From the NCBI GenBank assembly GCA_900555375.1, contig USLC01000003.1, positions 1-22,715 of the forward strand: DNA of 22,715 nt, given 5' to 3'. The notes below the pieces were generated by a model. That model saw only the letters and a list, made by a program, of their open reading frames with translations, searched no databases and was not told where the DNA came from. The DNA comes from an uncultured Eubacteriales bacterium (lineage in GTDB: Bacteria > Bacillota > Clostridia > Monoglobales > Monoglobaceae). Made by a program: the position numbers and the translations under genes. Of this stretch, positions 1 to 7,548 are shown piece by piece (the first letter of the stretch is position 1; every line of letters starts with the position of its first letter).

Positions 1-2
1 GC

Positions 3-863
3 GCGATAAACGGCGAGTTCTTTTCGCTTGCGCTTGAAAACGGCTTGTCGGCGGCGATAATGAACCCGTACTCGGACGATATGATGAAGACGTACTACTC
101 GTACCGCGCCCTGAAAGGAATGGACGAGAATTTTGTCGAGTATATAAACTTTATGTCAACAAGGCAAGAGGTTGTCTCGGCAAAAGCGCCCGTGCAGAGC
201 GCTGCAGAGGGCGCGGGCGCGGCAGAGTACGCGTCAGAGCTTCAAAAGGCGGTGGCACAGGGCTTAAAAACAAAGGCGGCGGATATTACAAAAAACCTTC
301 TTGAATCCGCAGAGCCGCTTGAGATAGTAAAACAGGATATAATACCCGCACTTGATAAGGTGGGGGTAGGCTTTGAAAAAAAGACAGTCTACCTCCCTCA
401 GCTTCTGATGAGTGCCGAAGCGGCAAAAAGCTCGTTTGAAGTTATAAAATCACATATGCTGACCCAAAAGGGAAGTATGACGGTTAAATGTAGGTTTGTT
501 ATTGCTACCGTTCACGGAGACATTCACGATATAGGTAAAAACATAGTAAAACTCCTTCTTGAAAATTACGGCTTTCAGGTTATCGACTTGGGAAAGGACG
601 TTCCGCCCGAAGATGTTGTCAAGGCGGTTGTGGAAAGCAAAGCTCCGCTTGCGGGACTTAGTGCGCTTATGACCACCACCGTGCCCGCAATGGAAGAGAC
701 GATAAAACAGCTTCGCACCGTCGCACCGTGGTGCAAGGTTGCCGTCGGCGGAGCGGTTATGACCCAAGAATACGCCGACAGTATCGGCGCGGACAAATAT
801 TGCCGCGACGCAATGGAGACCGTCCGCTATGCGGAAGAGATAAACGCCGCCGCGGAAAACTAA
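3..863 (+). CDS. metH: Methionine synthase, C-terminal part with cobalamin-binding domain (5' end outside window)
   Basis: The reading frame is open from the window edge, so this is the last 286 residues of a longer protein. It begins in what looks like the end of the pterin-binding barrel (ALENGLSAAIMNPYSDDM). A helical cobalamin-cap region follows, then a Rossmann-like B12-binding domain. The B12 signature DIHDIG lies at bases 519-536, and its His codon (525-527) is the expected lower axial cobalt ligand; the later GLSALMTTT and AVGGAV segments also fit the family. The enzyme moves a methyl group from methyltetrahydrofolate via cobalamin to homocysteine in the cytoplasm. The protein stops right after the B12 domain and lacks the reactivation domain of the E. 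coli enzyme, a layout common in Firmicutes. A corrinoid protein of another methyltransferase is the main alternative, but the preceding pterin-barrel end favours MetH. Confidence 0.85.
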   Translation, partial: AINGEFFSLALENGLSAAIMNPYSDDMMKTYYSYRALKGMDENFVEYINFMSTRQEVVSAKAPVQSAAEGAGAAEYASELQKAVAQGLKTKAADITKNLLESAEPLEIVKQDIIPALDKVGVGFEKKTVYLPQLLMSAEAAKSSFEVIKSHMLTQKGSMTVKCRFVIATVHGDIHDIGKNIVKLLLENYGFQVIDLGKDVPPEDVVKAVVESKAPLAGLSALMTTTVPAMEETIKQLRTVAPWCKVAVGGAVMTQEYADSIGADKYCRDAMETVRYAEEINAAAEN

Positions 864-882
864 TTGTATTAAGAGGTAAACT

Positions 883-1368
883 ATGGATAATATTGCAAGA
901 TTGATTAAGCTGTATAAACCGTTGGTTAAATCAGGAAATAAGATGACGTTTTCTGAGATGTGCAGCTTTTTGGAAGAGAATATGTCAGCCGTAAAAATCG
1001 ATTTTAATTTGATAAGTGAGATAACCCGAAGAATGATGAAGGTATCAATCGGTCATTATCTGAGAGAAAATAAACCGGACTTATCATTGGATAAGCTGCA
1101 ATTTGTTGCCTATGAAATACCGCGCGAAGGCAAAGGCGCGGAATATTACAATTATCCGCATATTTCGCAGATAGTTGAGGGGCATGACCATAATTCTATC
1201 TATGTTATACTTGAAAAGCATATAGATTACATTAATTGTAATTGCAATAAGCTGTTTTTAGACCTGACAATTAAAAGGGGCGTAAGCGAGTATGATTATG
1301 AGAACAATACTATGCGCCTGATAGAATATCTGTCACGCATCGAAGCGTTAGAGCAGAAGTGGTATTAA
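883..1368 (+). CDS. Hypothetical protein, 161 residues, beside the agr-type locus
   Basis: I do not recognise this protein. It starts at an ATG with AAGAGG six bases upstream (871-876), only 19 bases after the metH stop, and ends 38 bases before the response-regulator start. No signal peptide or membrane segment is visible, so it is probably cytoplasmic. The N-terminal half is helical and charged (RLIKLYKPLVK, FLEENMSAVK, ITRRMMKVSIGHYL). The C-terminal half has a short Cys pair (NCNCNK) and ends in a Glu/Leu-rich helix (RLIEYLSRIEALEQ). Its position directly before the agrA/agrC-like pair suggests co-transcription with them and perhaps with metH, but function cannot be inferred from that. 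Base use is intermediate between metH and the AT-rich genes that follow. Confidence 0.7.
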   Translation: MDNIARLIKLYKPLVKSGNKMTFSEMCSFLEENMSAVKIDFNLISEITRRMMKVSIGHYLRENKPDLSLDKLQFVAYEIPREGKGAEYYNYPHISQIVEGHDHNSIYVILEKHIDYINCNCNKLFLDLTIKRGVSEYDYENNTMRLIEYLSRIEALEQKWY

Positions 1369-1406
1369 TTAAACAAAATAGCGGCAACACAAAAGAAGGT
1401 GTTAAT

Positions 1407-2126
1407 ATGAACGTAAAAATAGCAATTTGCGATGATGAAAAAATATATATTAATCAAATAGAACAAATATTTGATAAAGTAACCGATTCAGAAATTGACT
1501 ATGATGTTTTTATGAACGGTGAAGAAATAGTTTCTCGATATGAGAGATATGAGGCTGATTATGATGCTATATTTCTTGATATGGAGATGGGAGAACTTGA
1601 TGGGATAAGGACGGCAAATAGAATACGTGAGATAGATAAGTATGTCATAATAGTATTTGTAACAAGCCATACAAAATATATGAAAGAGTGCTTTCAATGT
1701 GAGCCGTTTCGATTTTTGGTTAAACCAATTGACACAGACGAAATAAATAAGGCAATTAAAGACATATTCGCAAAGTTATCACAAGAGCGGAAAACATTTA
1801 TTTTTTCTGAAAACCGAAACAAAGTCAGACTTTTTTGTGATAGCATTATATATTTTGAAAGTAAGGCTCATTATTTGTATATCCATACAAATGATACGGA
1901 ATATAAAACAACACAACCAATAAATAAGTTAGAAAAAGTGATAGATAAAGATGTGTTTTCTAAAGTACATAAATCATTCATTATAAACTTAGGTTATGTC
2001 AAAAAGATTAAAGGCTCTGAAATATATCTTTATGGTACAGATACGATTATCCCGATAGGAAGGAAGTATCAAAAAGATTTTATGGATAGCTTTATTAAAT
2101 ATAAAGAAAGGAAGTATCTGCTATGA
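1407..2126 (+). CDS. LytTR-family response regulator, AgrA type
   Basis: This 239-residue protein has a receiver domain followed by a LytTR DNA-binding domain. In the receiver, the acidic pair is Asp9-Asp10 (ICDDE), the phosphoacceptor is Asp58 (IFLDMEM) and the conserved Lys is Lys106 (LVKPI). The C-terminal part, about residues 130-237, has the LytTR pattern (IIYFES, VFSKVHKSFIINL, IPIGRKY). The ATG at 1407 is chosen over an upstream GTG because AGAAGG precedes it at good spacing and the family starts right at MNVKIAICDDE. The stop overlaps the kinase start by four bases (ATGA), so the two are translationally coupled. LytTR regulators such as AgrA and VirR bind pairs of short direct repeats about 21 bp apart; such a pair lies at 3451-3484 upstream of agrB. 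Phosphorylation by the adjacent kinase is inferred. Confidence 0.92.
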   Translation: MNVKIAICDDEKIYINQIEQIFDKVTDSEIDYDVFMNGEEIVSRYERYEADYDAIFLDMEMGELDGIRTANRIREIDKYVIIVFVTSHTKYMKECFQCEPFRFLVKPIDTDEINKAIKDIFAKLSQERKTFIFSENRNKVRLFCDSIIYFESKAHYLYIHTNDTEYKTTQPINKLEKVIDKDVFSKVHKSFIINLGYVKKIKGSEIYLYGTDTIIPIGRKYQKDFMDSFIKYKERKYLL

Positions 2127-3403
2127 TAAATATAATAACAATATTACTTTCAAGTACTGTTGAAGCAATTACATCGGTTATGCTTATAAAAACGTTTATG
2201 CGAGGTCGTGAAAAGGTACCGGGCTGGATTAGTATTATTGCAACAATAGTACTTGCCTTGATGATTGCAGCCAGTAATACATTTTTTAAATACGGCGTGT
2301 ATAACGCTATTGGAATGACATTATCAGTTTTTATTGTTTCATACATATGTCGGGGCAAAACAATTGCTCGATTGGTGCTATCTGTAAGTTCAGTATGCCT
2401 TACAGGTCTATCTGAGATAGTTATGTTATTTGCTTTGGCATTTTTTATGGGGGTATCAACTGCGGATATTGTTAATTCGGAAACAACAAGGTTATTAGGG
2501 ACGGTTTTATCTAAAACCTTGTCGTATGCTATTGTAAAATTTATATGTGTAAAAAGTAATCCAAACGTGAAACAGACGCCAACATACTGGACAATGTACT
2601 TTATAATTTTTTCAACGGCATTACTTACAGTGTTTACATTTTTTCACTTGTCATATAATAATCATAATGAAAGCATAAATAATCTGGCGATTATAAGTTC
2701 TGCGGGGCTATTGTTTAGCGTATGTTTTACATTATATTTATACGAAAGTATGTTAAAACAAACGGAACAATTGGGAAGGCAAAAAGCCTTAGAAGAACAA
2801 ATGAAAGCCCAGACAAAGCATATAGATGAAATACTGCTGACGCAAACACAGCTAAAAAAGTTCAGGCACGATTTAAAGAATCATTGCATTGCGTTAACCG
2901 CATTTTTTAATAATAAAGATTATAATAACGGAATAAAGTATTTAAACAAAATAAGCGATTATAATGTTAAAAGCAGTAACGAAATTGATACGGGAAATAT
3001 AACCTTAGATGCAATACTAAATTCAAAAAAAGCATTGGCTGAAAGCAAACATATTTCGTTTAAATACAACTTACATATACCCGAACATATTAATATGGAA
3101 CCGGAAGATATAAGTGTTATCTTTGGAAACGCATTGGATAATGCAATTGAGGCAAACGAAAAGCTTGCTGTTGAGGAAAGATATATAAATATCAGTATGG
3201 TGTATGATACATCTTTGATATGTAAAATTTCAAATGCGTGTGTTCATAAGAAGATAGACATATTAACAACGTCAAAGACGGATAAAAGCAGTCACGGATT
3301 TGGATTAGAAAATATCAGGTCAGCTCTAAAAAGGTATAATGGGATTATAAATATAGAACAAACTGATAATGAATTTTATGTAAAATTATACATATTTTTA
3401 TAA
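2123..3403 (+). CDS. Membrane sensor histidine kinase with GHKL ATPase domain, AgrC type
   Basis: The 426-residue protein has about six hydrophobic segments in residues 1-207 (for example around 36-50, 62-76, 85-110, 155-175 and 190-207). A coiled-coil-like linker rich in Gln and Lys follows, then a cytoplasmic kinase core. The phosphoacceptor is His249 in the FRHDLKNH motif. The ATP-binding N-box is NALDNAIEAN (from Asn336) and the G-box is HGFGLENIRSALKRYNG (from about 391). This is the AgrC/HPK10 arrangement, in which the membrane half binds an autoinducing peptide and the kinase phosphorylates a LytTR regulator. The gene starts inside the last codons of the regulator gene. The gene order here is regulator, kinase, then agrB and agrD, unlike the staphylococcal BDCA order. 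The bound peptide is presumably the product of the agrD gene at 4153, by inference from position. Confidence 0.92.
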   Translation: MINIITILLSSTVEAITSVMLIKTFMRGREKVPGWISIIATIVLALMIAASNTFFKYGVYNAIGMTLSVFIVSYICRGKTIARLVLSVSSVCLTGLSEIVMLFALAFFMGVSTADIVNSETTRLLGTVLSKTLSYAIVKFICVKSNPNVKQTPTYWTMYFIIFSTALLTVFTFFHLSYNNHNESINNLAIISSAGLLFSVCFTLYLYESMLKQTEQLGRQKALEEQMKAQTKHIDEILLTQTQLKKFRHDLKNHCIALTAFFNNKDYNNGIKYLNKISDYNVKSSNEIDTGNITLDAILNSKKALAESKHISFKYNLHIPEHINMEPEDISVIFGNALDNAIEANEKLAVEERYINISMVYDTSLICKISNACVHKKIDILTTSKTDKSSHGFGLENIRSALKRYNGIINIEQTDNEFYVKLYIFL

Positions 3404-3421
3404 AATATCTCGTTTTTATTA

Positions 3422-3455
3422 TAAGTCGGCATTTATTTGTCGGCTTATTTTGTTG
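3422..3455 (+). terminator. Probable intrinsic terminator after the kinase gene
   Basis: A stem pairs 3422-3430 (TAAGTCGGC) with 3439-3447 (GTCGGCTTA), using two G-U pairs and an eight-base loop, and is followed by TTTTGTTGTTTG. It starts 18 bases after the kinase stop. It would separate the regulator/kinase transcript from agrBD. The U-tract merges with the direct repeats described next, so the two elements are tightly packed. Confidence 0.55.
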
Positions 3456-3484
3456 TTTGTGCATATAAAACTGTTGTTTGTGCA
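3451..3484 (+). promoter_or_regulatory. Direct repeat pair, predicted LytTR (AgrA-like) operator
   Basis: TGTTGTTTGTGCA occurs exactly at 3451-3463 and again at 3472-3484. The 13-bp units start 21 bp apart, two helical turns. AgrA-type LytTR regulators recognise two direct repeats with a GTT core at this period, placed just upstream of the -35 position. Here the second repeat ends six bases before the expected -35 of the agrB promoter. The nine bases around the core (ACTGTTGTT) match most positions of the LytTR consensus as I recall it. Binding by the regulator at 1407 is inferred. Confidence 0.65.
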
Positions 3485-3490
3485 CCAAAT

Positions 3491-3519
3491 AAAAAAATAC
3501 CCCAAAAATGTGATATAAT
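3491..3519 (+). promoter_or_regulatory. Extended -10 promoter for agrB-agrD, no recognisable -35
   Basis: TGATATAAT (3511-3519) is a consensus -10 with the extended TGn element. The hexamer 17 bases upstream (3491-3496) is AAAAAA, far from TTGACA. A strong -10 without a -35, right after the direct repeats, fits an activator-dependent promoter like staphylococcal P2/P3. Transcription would begin near 3526, giving a leader of about 35 bases. Confidence 0.6.
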
Positions 3520-3560
3520 TCAGAAAACAAAAAAATAGTAGAATTGAGGTAATAAATTAG

Positions 3561-4148
3561 GTGGATGTGTCAAAAAAGATTGCCAAAGTACTGGTTAAAA
3601 ATAATTGCATAAAAACAGAAGAATTAGAAATATGTTCTTATGGGTTAGAAATAATGACTTCAACAATTCTGCAAATTGCAAGTATATTTATTATAGCATT
3701 GATTATGAATAATTTCATAGAAACAACATTATTCTTTTTGGCGTTTATTCCGCTTAGAATTTATGTGGGAGGATATCACGCAGATACAAAAATGAAGTGT
3801 TATTTAACATCTCTTGCAGCTTACGGCATTTTTACACTTATATTAAAAATTATGCCGGAAGAATATATAATATATGCAGGAGGTATCGCAGGTATATTAG
3901 ACGTGATTACAGTTTTTTTATTTGCACCTATTGTACATAAGAACAGGACAATGAGTACTAAAGAAAAAAACATCTACAGAAAGGTGAGCAGAGCGATAGT
4001 TATACTTGAGATATGTTTATGGTTGGTAATGAGTTTTGTATTCCAAAGTAAACACTATGCCGCAGCTTTTCTGATGGGACAAATTACGGTTATTCTTTCT
4101 ATGGTTTATACTATAGCAAAAGATAATAGTTTAAAAGCAGGGAGGTGA
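3561..4148 (+). CDS. agrB: AgrB-type accessory gene regulator, membrane peptidase processing the AgrD peptide
   Basis: The 195-residue membrane protein matches the AgrB family in length and motifs. RIYVGGYHADTKMKC carries the catalytic His73 and Cys80 with the family spacing, and the rest is mostly hydrophobic segments. AgrB cuts the C-terminal tail of the AgrD propeptide and, through an acyl-enzyme, closes the thiolactone ring at the membrane. The start is a GTG at 3561 with GAGGT ten bases upstream; a GTG six bases later is an alternative. The stop lies four bases before the agrD start, and the GGAGGT that serves agrD sits in the last agrB codons, so the two are coupled. Base composition is AT-rich like the rest of the agr cluster. 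I am confident of the family; peptide specificity is unknown. Confidence 0.92.
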   Translation: MDVSKKIAKVLVKNNCIKTEELEICSYGLEIMTSTILQIASIFIIALIMNNFIETTLFFLAFIPLRIYVGGYHADTKMKCYLTSLAAYGIFTLILKIMPEEYIIYAGGIAGILDVITVFLFAPIVHKNRTMSTKEKNIYRKVSRAIVILEICLWLVMSFVFQSKHYAAAFLMGQITVILSMVYTIAKDNSLKAGR

Positions 4149-4152
4149 AAAT

Positions 4153-4320
4153 ATGCGTAAGATTAAAGACACAATAAAAAAAGGCATTGTTAAGTATGGA
4201 CATATTTTGGCGGCTGTTGCATTTGTATTTGTTACGGTTTCAGCTAATTCATCGTGTGTATGCCCGTTCTACGAGCCGGAACAGCCTAAAGGTTTGGCAG
4301 CTTTCAAAAAGGTAAATTAG
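4153..4320 (+). CDS. agrD: AgrD-type cyclic lactone autoinducer propeptide, 55 residues
   Basis: This short gene begins at an ATG with GGAGGT at 4141-4146, immediately after agrB. The N-terminal part is an amphipathic basic leader (MRKIKDTIKKGIVKYGHIL), followed by a hydrophobic stretch (AAVAFVFVTVSAN). The signal region is SSCVCPF and the tail is YEPEQPKGLAAFKKVN. The acidic/proline tail EPEQPK is the AgrB recognition type. Aligned by eye on clostridial AgrD, Cys35 falls at the thiolactone position and the predicted ring is Cys35-Val-Cys-Pro-Phe39, five residues as usual. A second cysteine, Cys37, lies inside the ring and leaves an alternative ring or a free thiol possible. The extent of N-terminal trimming cannot be told from sequence. 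Confidence 0.88.
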   Translation: MRKIKDTIKKGIVKYGHILAAVAFVFVTVSANSSCVCPFYEPEQPKGLAAFKKVN

Positions 4321-4376
4321 TTAACAAATGTTGAAGGCGAGGTGATACCAACACAGAAAAGGTACCAAAGACAAAA

Positions 4377-4531
4377 TTTGATTTAAGGCAAAACCTTAAA
4401 AAATCAAAAAAAGTGAGACCCCTGCAAAAATCAATAACAAGGGGCTAACTTGAAAAATGATTTAAAACAGAAATCTCATACTTAATAATACAGGAAAAGT
4501 TCATAAATGTCAAGAGGTTTCTGATAAATCA
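4377..4531 (+). promoter_or_regulatory. Hairpin-rich intergenic leader between agrD and the next gene
   Basis: The 264 bases between agrD and the gene at 4585 show no credible gene or consensus promoter but carry clear secondary structure. Hairpin 1: 4377-4388 with 4394-4408 (7 + 5 bp around a three-base bulge). Hairpin 2: CCCCT 4419-4423 with AGGGG 4440-4444. Hairpin 3: TGATTTA 4458-4464 with TAAATCA 4525-4531, and inside it AGAAATCTC 4469-4477 with GAGGTTTCT 4514-4522. An alternative pairing joins AAGTGAGA (4411-4418) to TCTCA..CTT (4474-4483), which excludes the inner part of hairpin 3. This resembles a switching leader or processing site, but I cannot assign it to a known RNA class. Confidence 0.45.
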
Positions 4532-4584
4532 TTAAAAATTAAAGCAAAAGACAACAAATTGTAAAATAAGAAAGGGAGATGATT

Positions 4585-7509
4585 ATGAAAGTAAACAGAT
4601 TTTTATCAGGGCTTATATGTACAGCCATAATATCAAGCAGCTTTGCCGTTCCTGTATTTGCGGCAGAGGAGGTTAATAACACACAAGATGAAGTTGTATA
4701 TCAGATTGACGATGTAAATAACAACAGCGTCATAACTTATACACAGGGAGATATAGATGAGGGAAGCTGGAACACAGATGCATTGGGTGAGGATTCGCCG
4801 TATATGTACGGAGACTTTCCCGTTAGAATAACGTCTGACGTTGACTATTATTCCAATATGAATCTTGAATTTGACTATTTAAAAAGAATAGCGGATTTTG
4901 ATTCTGTAAAAGTGGATATAACAGACTATTATACACAAGACAGCATATACTCAAACACTCTGTCGGACGATTATAAAGTTGTGTTGACAGATGTAGAGCT
5001 TGATAAGTTTTTTAATGTAAAAGTAACCGAAAGCAAAGACGGCACCGATACCGAGTATGTTCGGATAGTAAGGACATATGCAAAAACGGCTGATATGCCA
5101 AACAACGTATCGGTTGAACCCGTAGAAGAGTTTGACGGAGTTGCGGCGGTCGAGCTTCATATTATCGAGCTTAATGAAGAGGACGAAGAGATTATTGTAA
5201 ATGACGGTAATGAATACGAGTATTTGCATACAAGAAATTCTTACACGATTATGCCCGAAGAATTACCCGACTTTTATAACTCATTGCCCGAGGATAAGAT
5301 CTATAAGATTTTTGCATATACAAACGACGCGGTTGTTACATATGATTATAAAGGATTTATATCTACATTTGAGGGCGGAAGAGAACGAAACGTATATACG
5401 CCCGGATATATGATTTATAAGCCCGAAGAGCTTGCCGCAAAGCCAAACAGAGTGCCGCCCATAATACACGATTATGAGAATCACGGCAGATGGAGAAACG
5501 ACCAAAGATTTACCGTTTCTGAGATTACGAGTAAAGGTGATAAAACGGTTTATAATATTTTGGACGACAGAACACTTTCTATCTCGGGTGAAGAAGATAG
5601 CGATACGCCTTATATGATATTCTCATTTAATGTTTGGGAGACAATGCCCTTTTATGTTGAGGTAACAGGCGGAGATTTTTGTGTAAATATCGAAACGTGG
5701 ACATCGATGTATGTAGACGGAGGTTATCAAGAGCCTTATTACAGCAGAACGCTTTATGCAACGGGCAAGGCGGCATATACGTTTGAGTCTCTTCCGTGCA
5801 AAATGTATTATGCAGTTTACTTTACGGATAAAAACAGCACAAAAAGTTATATAGGCGGAAGGGCAGAGCTTAGAATAACCGCCACTCAGTACAAGAACGA
5901 TGAGGATAACTACTTTACGGATATGATAGGGAAAGATAAATCGCGTATGCCGAATAACGAGTGGGAAAGCGAGACCATAGACTATGTGGGAGATGTTGAC
6001 CTGTTTTATATCAATAATACAAATGAAAACGGAAAGTTTTGGTTCTCGGTCGAAAATTCGCCAAGTGATGCAGGTGCAAAGCGAAGGTCTGATTACGCGT
6101 TGGTGATGAAGCTTTGCAAGGTATGGGCGGCGGCAGATGACACAAGATACTTAAGGTCAGAGCTGATGGAAAAGGAGGTAGCCACGGGACAAACAAAGAC
6201 GTTTATATTTACTCTCGAGCCGGGGTATGACTACTTTGTATACATTTACTCTGCAGAATCTATAAAACCGCTGTCTGAGGGTGATAAGTTCAGAGTTAAG
6301 GTTATGAGCCCAAGCACAGGCGATACCTATGAGGAAAACAATTCATTTGAGACAGCAACGCAAATCGAGGGTGTTGATGACAATATAAATGACGCGTGGC
6401 TGCACAAAAATGACGCGGATTTTTATAAGTTTACAACGACAGAGCCGCGCATTCTGTTTGCCGGGCTAAGTGCGGTTGACAGAATTGTATATAATCTTTC
6501 GCTGTATGACAGCAACCAAAACGTATTGGCAACGGCGACAAAAGATACATCAAATGCATACATAGGAAACGTAAAGATAGACCCGGGAACATACTACGTA
6601 AAGGTTGATTCAAGCGGGTTGGGAGATACCGCGTATTTTCTTGAAGGTATGTATAGGTTGTATGTAGCAGCAGATGATTTTTATGCAGAATTTGACAATC
6701 CGGTAAATTTAAGTTATAATGCAGGTGATACGTTTAACATAAACAATTATTGGAGCAGTATCCTTGCCGAGGTAACGTGCAGGGTTGGCTCTATGAAGTA
6801 TCGCAGAGAAGAAGTGACGGATAATTCGCAGTTGTTTGTTATGAACGGCTCAAACAAGCTTCCGTTTACTGCTGAGACTCTTGCCTCCTTGCCGAACGGT
6901 ACATATACTGTTATAATGGAGTTCTTTGGCAAGGCTTCGACAGGTCAGCCTATTACGCTGACAGTAACGGGAAGCTCTGCGTCAGCGGGTGATACAGTTG
7001 TTTTAAACACCGTTATAATGGAACCCAATGCAAATGCCAACTGGCATTGGGCGGCTTGCGCAAAAATGATGGCAAACTCGCGCTTAAGACGTGAGGGTTC
7101 GGCTGTGTCAACCTTAAGCCTTGCGCAAGGAATAAACGGAGCCTTTGGAAGCAGTCACTTAACAAGAGTAGGTGACATTGAAGAGACAGCGCAGTTAGCG
7201 TCATACTTCTATTGCGGCAACAAGGAAAGCTATAATTTTATAAATGGAACCGTGTCACTTGATGGGTTCGAGCAGTCAGTACTTGGCGTGTTAAAGACAG
7301 GTCAGGCGATAATTGCAAAGCTTGAGAACGCCTCTTCCGGCTCGGTAAGATATGTTGTTATCTACGGTGTTAATACCGGAACGCATCAATATAAGATTAT
7401 GGACCCGCAGGGAAGTGTTGACACTTGGATAGACGCAGAAAACTTATATTCCGGCTATGGCGGAGATGCGGGAATGGTATTTGACGGTCAGGTAGTTGAG
7501 TGTTTATAA
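4585..7509 (+). CDS. Large secreted protein with a pre-peptidase-like domain and a degenerate papain-like C-terminal domain
   Basis: The start at 4585 is preferred over an in-frame ATG at 4579 because GGGAG (4574-4578) then has six-base spacing; it gives 974 residues. A signal peptide spans about 1-26 (LICTAIISSSFAVPVFA). Residues about 30-440 are not recognised. Residues about 440-575 (VGDVDLFYI) and 580-692 (YEENNSFETATQI, NDADFYKF, PGTYYVKVD) look like bacterial pre-peptidase C-terminal (PPC) beta domains. From about 803 to the end there is a C39/papain-like fold (NWHWAACAKMM, RYVVIYGVN, KIMDPQGS). The expected catalytic Cys before WAAC is His821, the expected His before YVVIYG is Arg922, and the oxyanion Gln position is Asn815; only Asp940 remains. 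It is therefore probably not an active protease and may bind peptides or proteins. No cell-wall anchor is visible. Confidence 0.8.
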   Translation: MKVNRFLSGLICTAIISSSFAVPVFAAEEVNNTQDEVVYQIDDVNNNSVITYTQGDIDEGSWNTDALGEDSPYMYGDFPVRITSDVDYYSNMNLEFDYLKRIADFDSVKVDITDYYTQDSIYSNTLSDDYKVVLTDVELDKFFNVKVTESKDGTDTEYVRIVRTYAKTADMPNNVSVEPVEEFDGVAAVELHIIELNEEDEEIIVNDGNEYEYLHTRNSYTIMPEELPDFYNSLPEDKIYKIFAYTNDAVVTYDYKGFISTFEGGRERNVYTPGYMIYKPEELAAKPNRVPPIIHDYENHGRWRNDQRFTVSEITSKGDKTVYNILDDRTLSISGEEDSDTPYMIFSFNVWETMPFYVEVTGGDFCVNIETWTSMYVDGGYQEPYYSRTLYATGKAAYTFESLPCKMYYAVYFTDKNSTKSYIGGRAELRITATQYKNDEDNYFTDMIGKDKSRMPNNEWESETIDYVGDVDLFYINNTNENGKFWFSVENSPSDAGAKRRSDYALVMKLCKVWAAADDTRYLRSELMEKEVATGQTKTFIFTLEPGYDYFVYIYSAESIKPLSEGDKFRVKVMSPSTGDTYEENNSFETATQIEGVDDNINDAWLHKNDADFYKFTTTEPRILFAGLSAVDRIVYNLSLYDSNQNVLATATKDTSNAYIGNVKIDPGTYYVKVDSSGLGDTAYFLEGMYRLYVAADDFYAEFDNPVNLSYNAGDTFNINNYWSSILAEVTCRVGSMKYRREEVTDNSQLFVMNGSNKLPFTAETLASLPNGTYTVIMEFFGKASTGQPITLTVTGSSASAGDTVVLNTVIMEPNANANWHWAACAKMMANSRLRREGSAVSTLSLAQGINGAFGSSHLTRVGDIEETAQLASYFYCGNKESYNFINGTVSLDGFEQSVLGVLKTGQAIIAKLENASSGSVRYVVIYGVNTGTHQYKIMDPQGSVDTWIDAENLYSGYGGDAGMVFDGQVVECL

Positions 7510-7548
7510 GTTGATTACAATAGTTTAAATAATTTAAAAAGTTTAATC

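Noticed and set aside
4333..4446. A 38-codon open frame in the agrD-4585 gap ending in KSITRG.
   Set aside because: No start codon at its beginning and no ribosome binding site; it overlaps clear RNA hairpins, so a protein is unlikely.
4377..4531. Known riboswitch classes (cyclic di-GMP, TPP, fluoride, guanidine) considered for the leader.
   Set aside because: None of their conserved core sequences could be found.
7510..7548. Three GTT-containing units (AGTTTAA-like) considered as a second LytTR site before the 7676 gene.
   Set aside because: Their spacing is 13 and 18 bases, not 21, and the sequence is generic AT-rich DNA; no promoter follows at a fitting distance.
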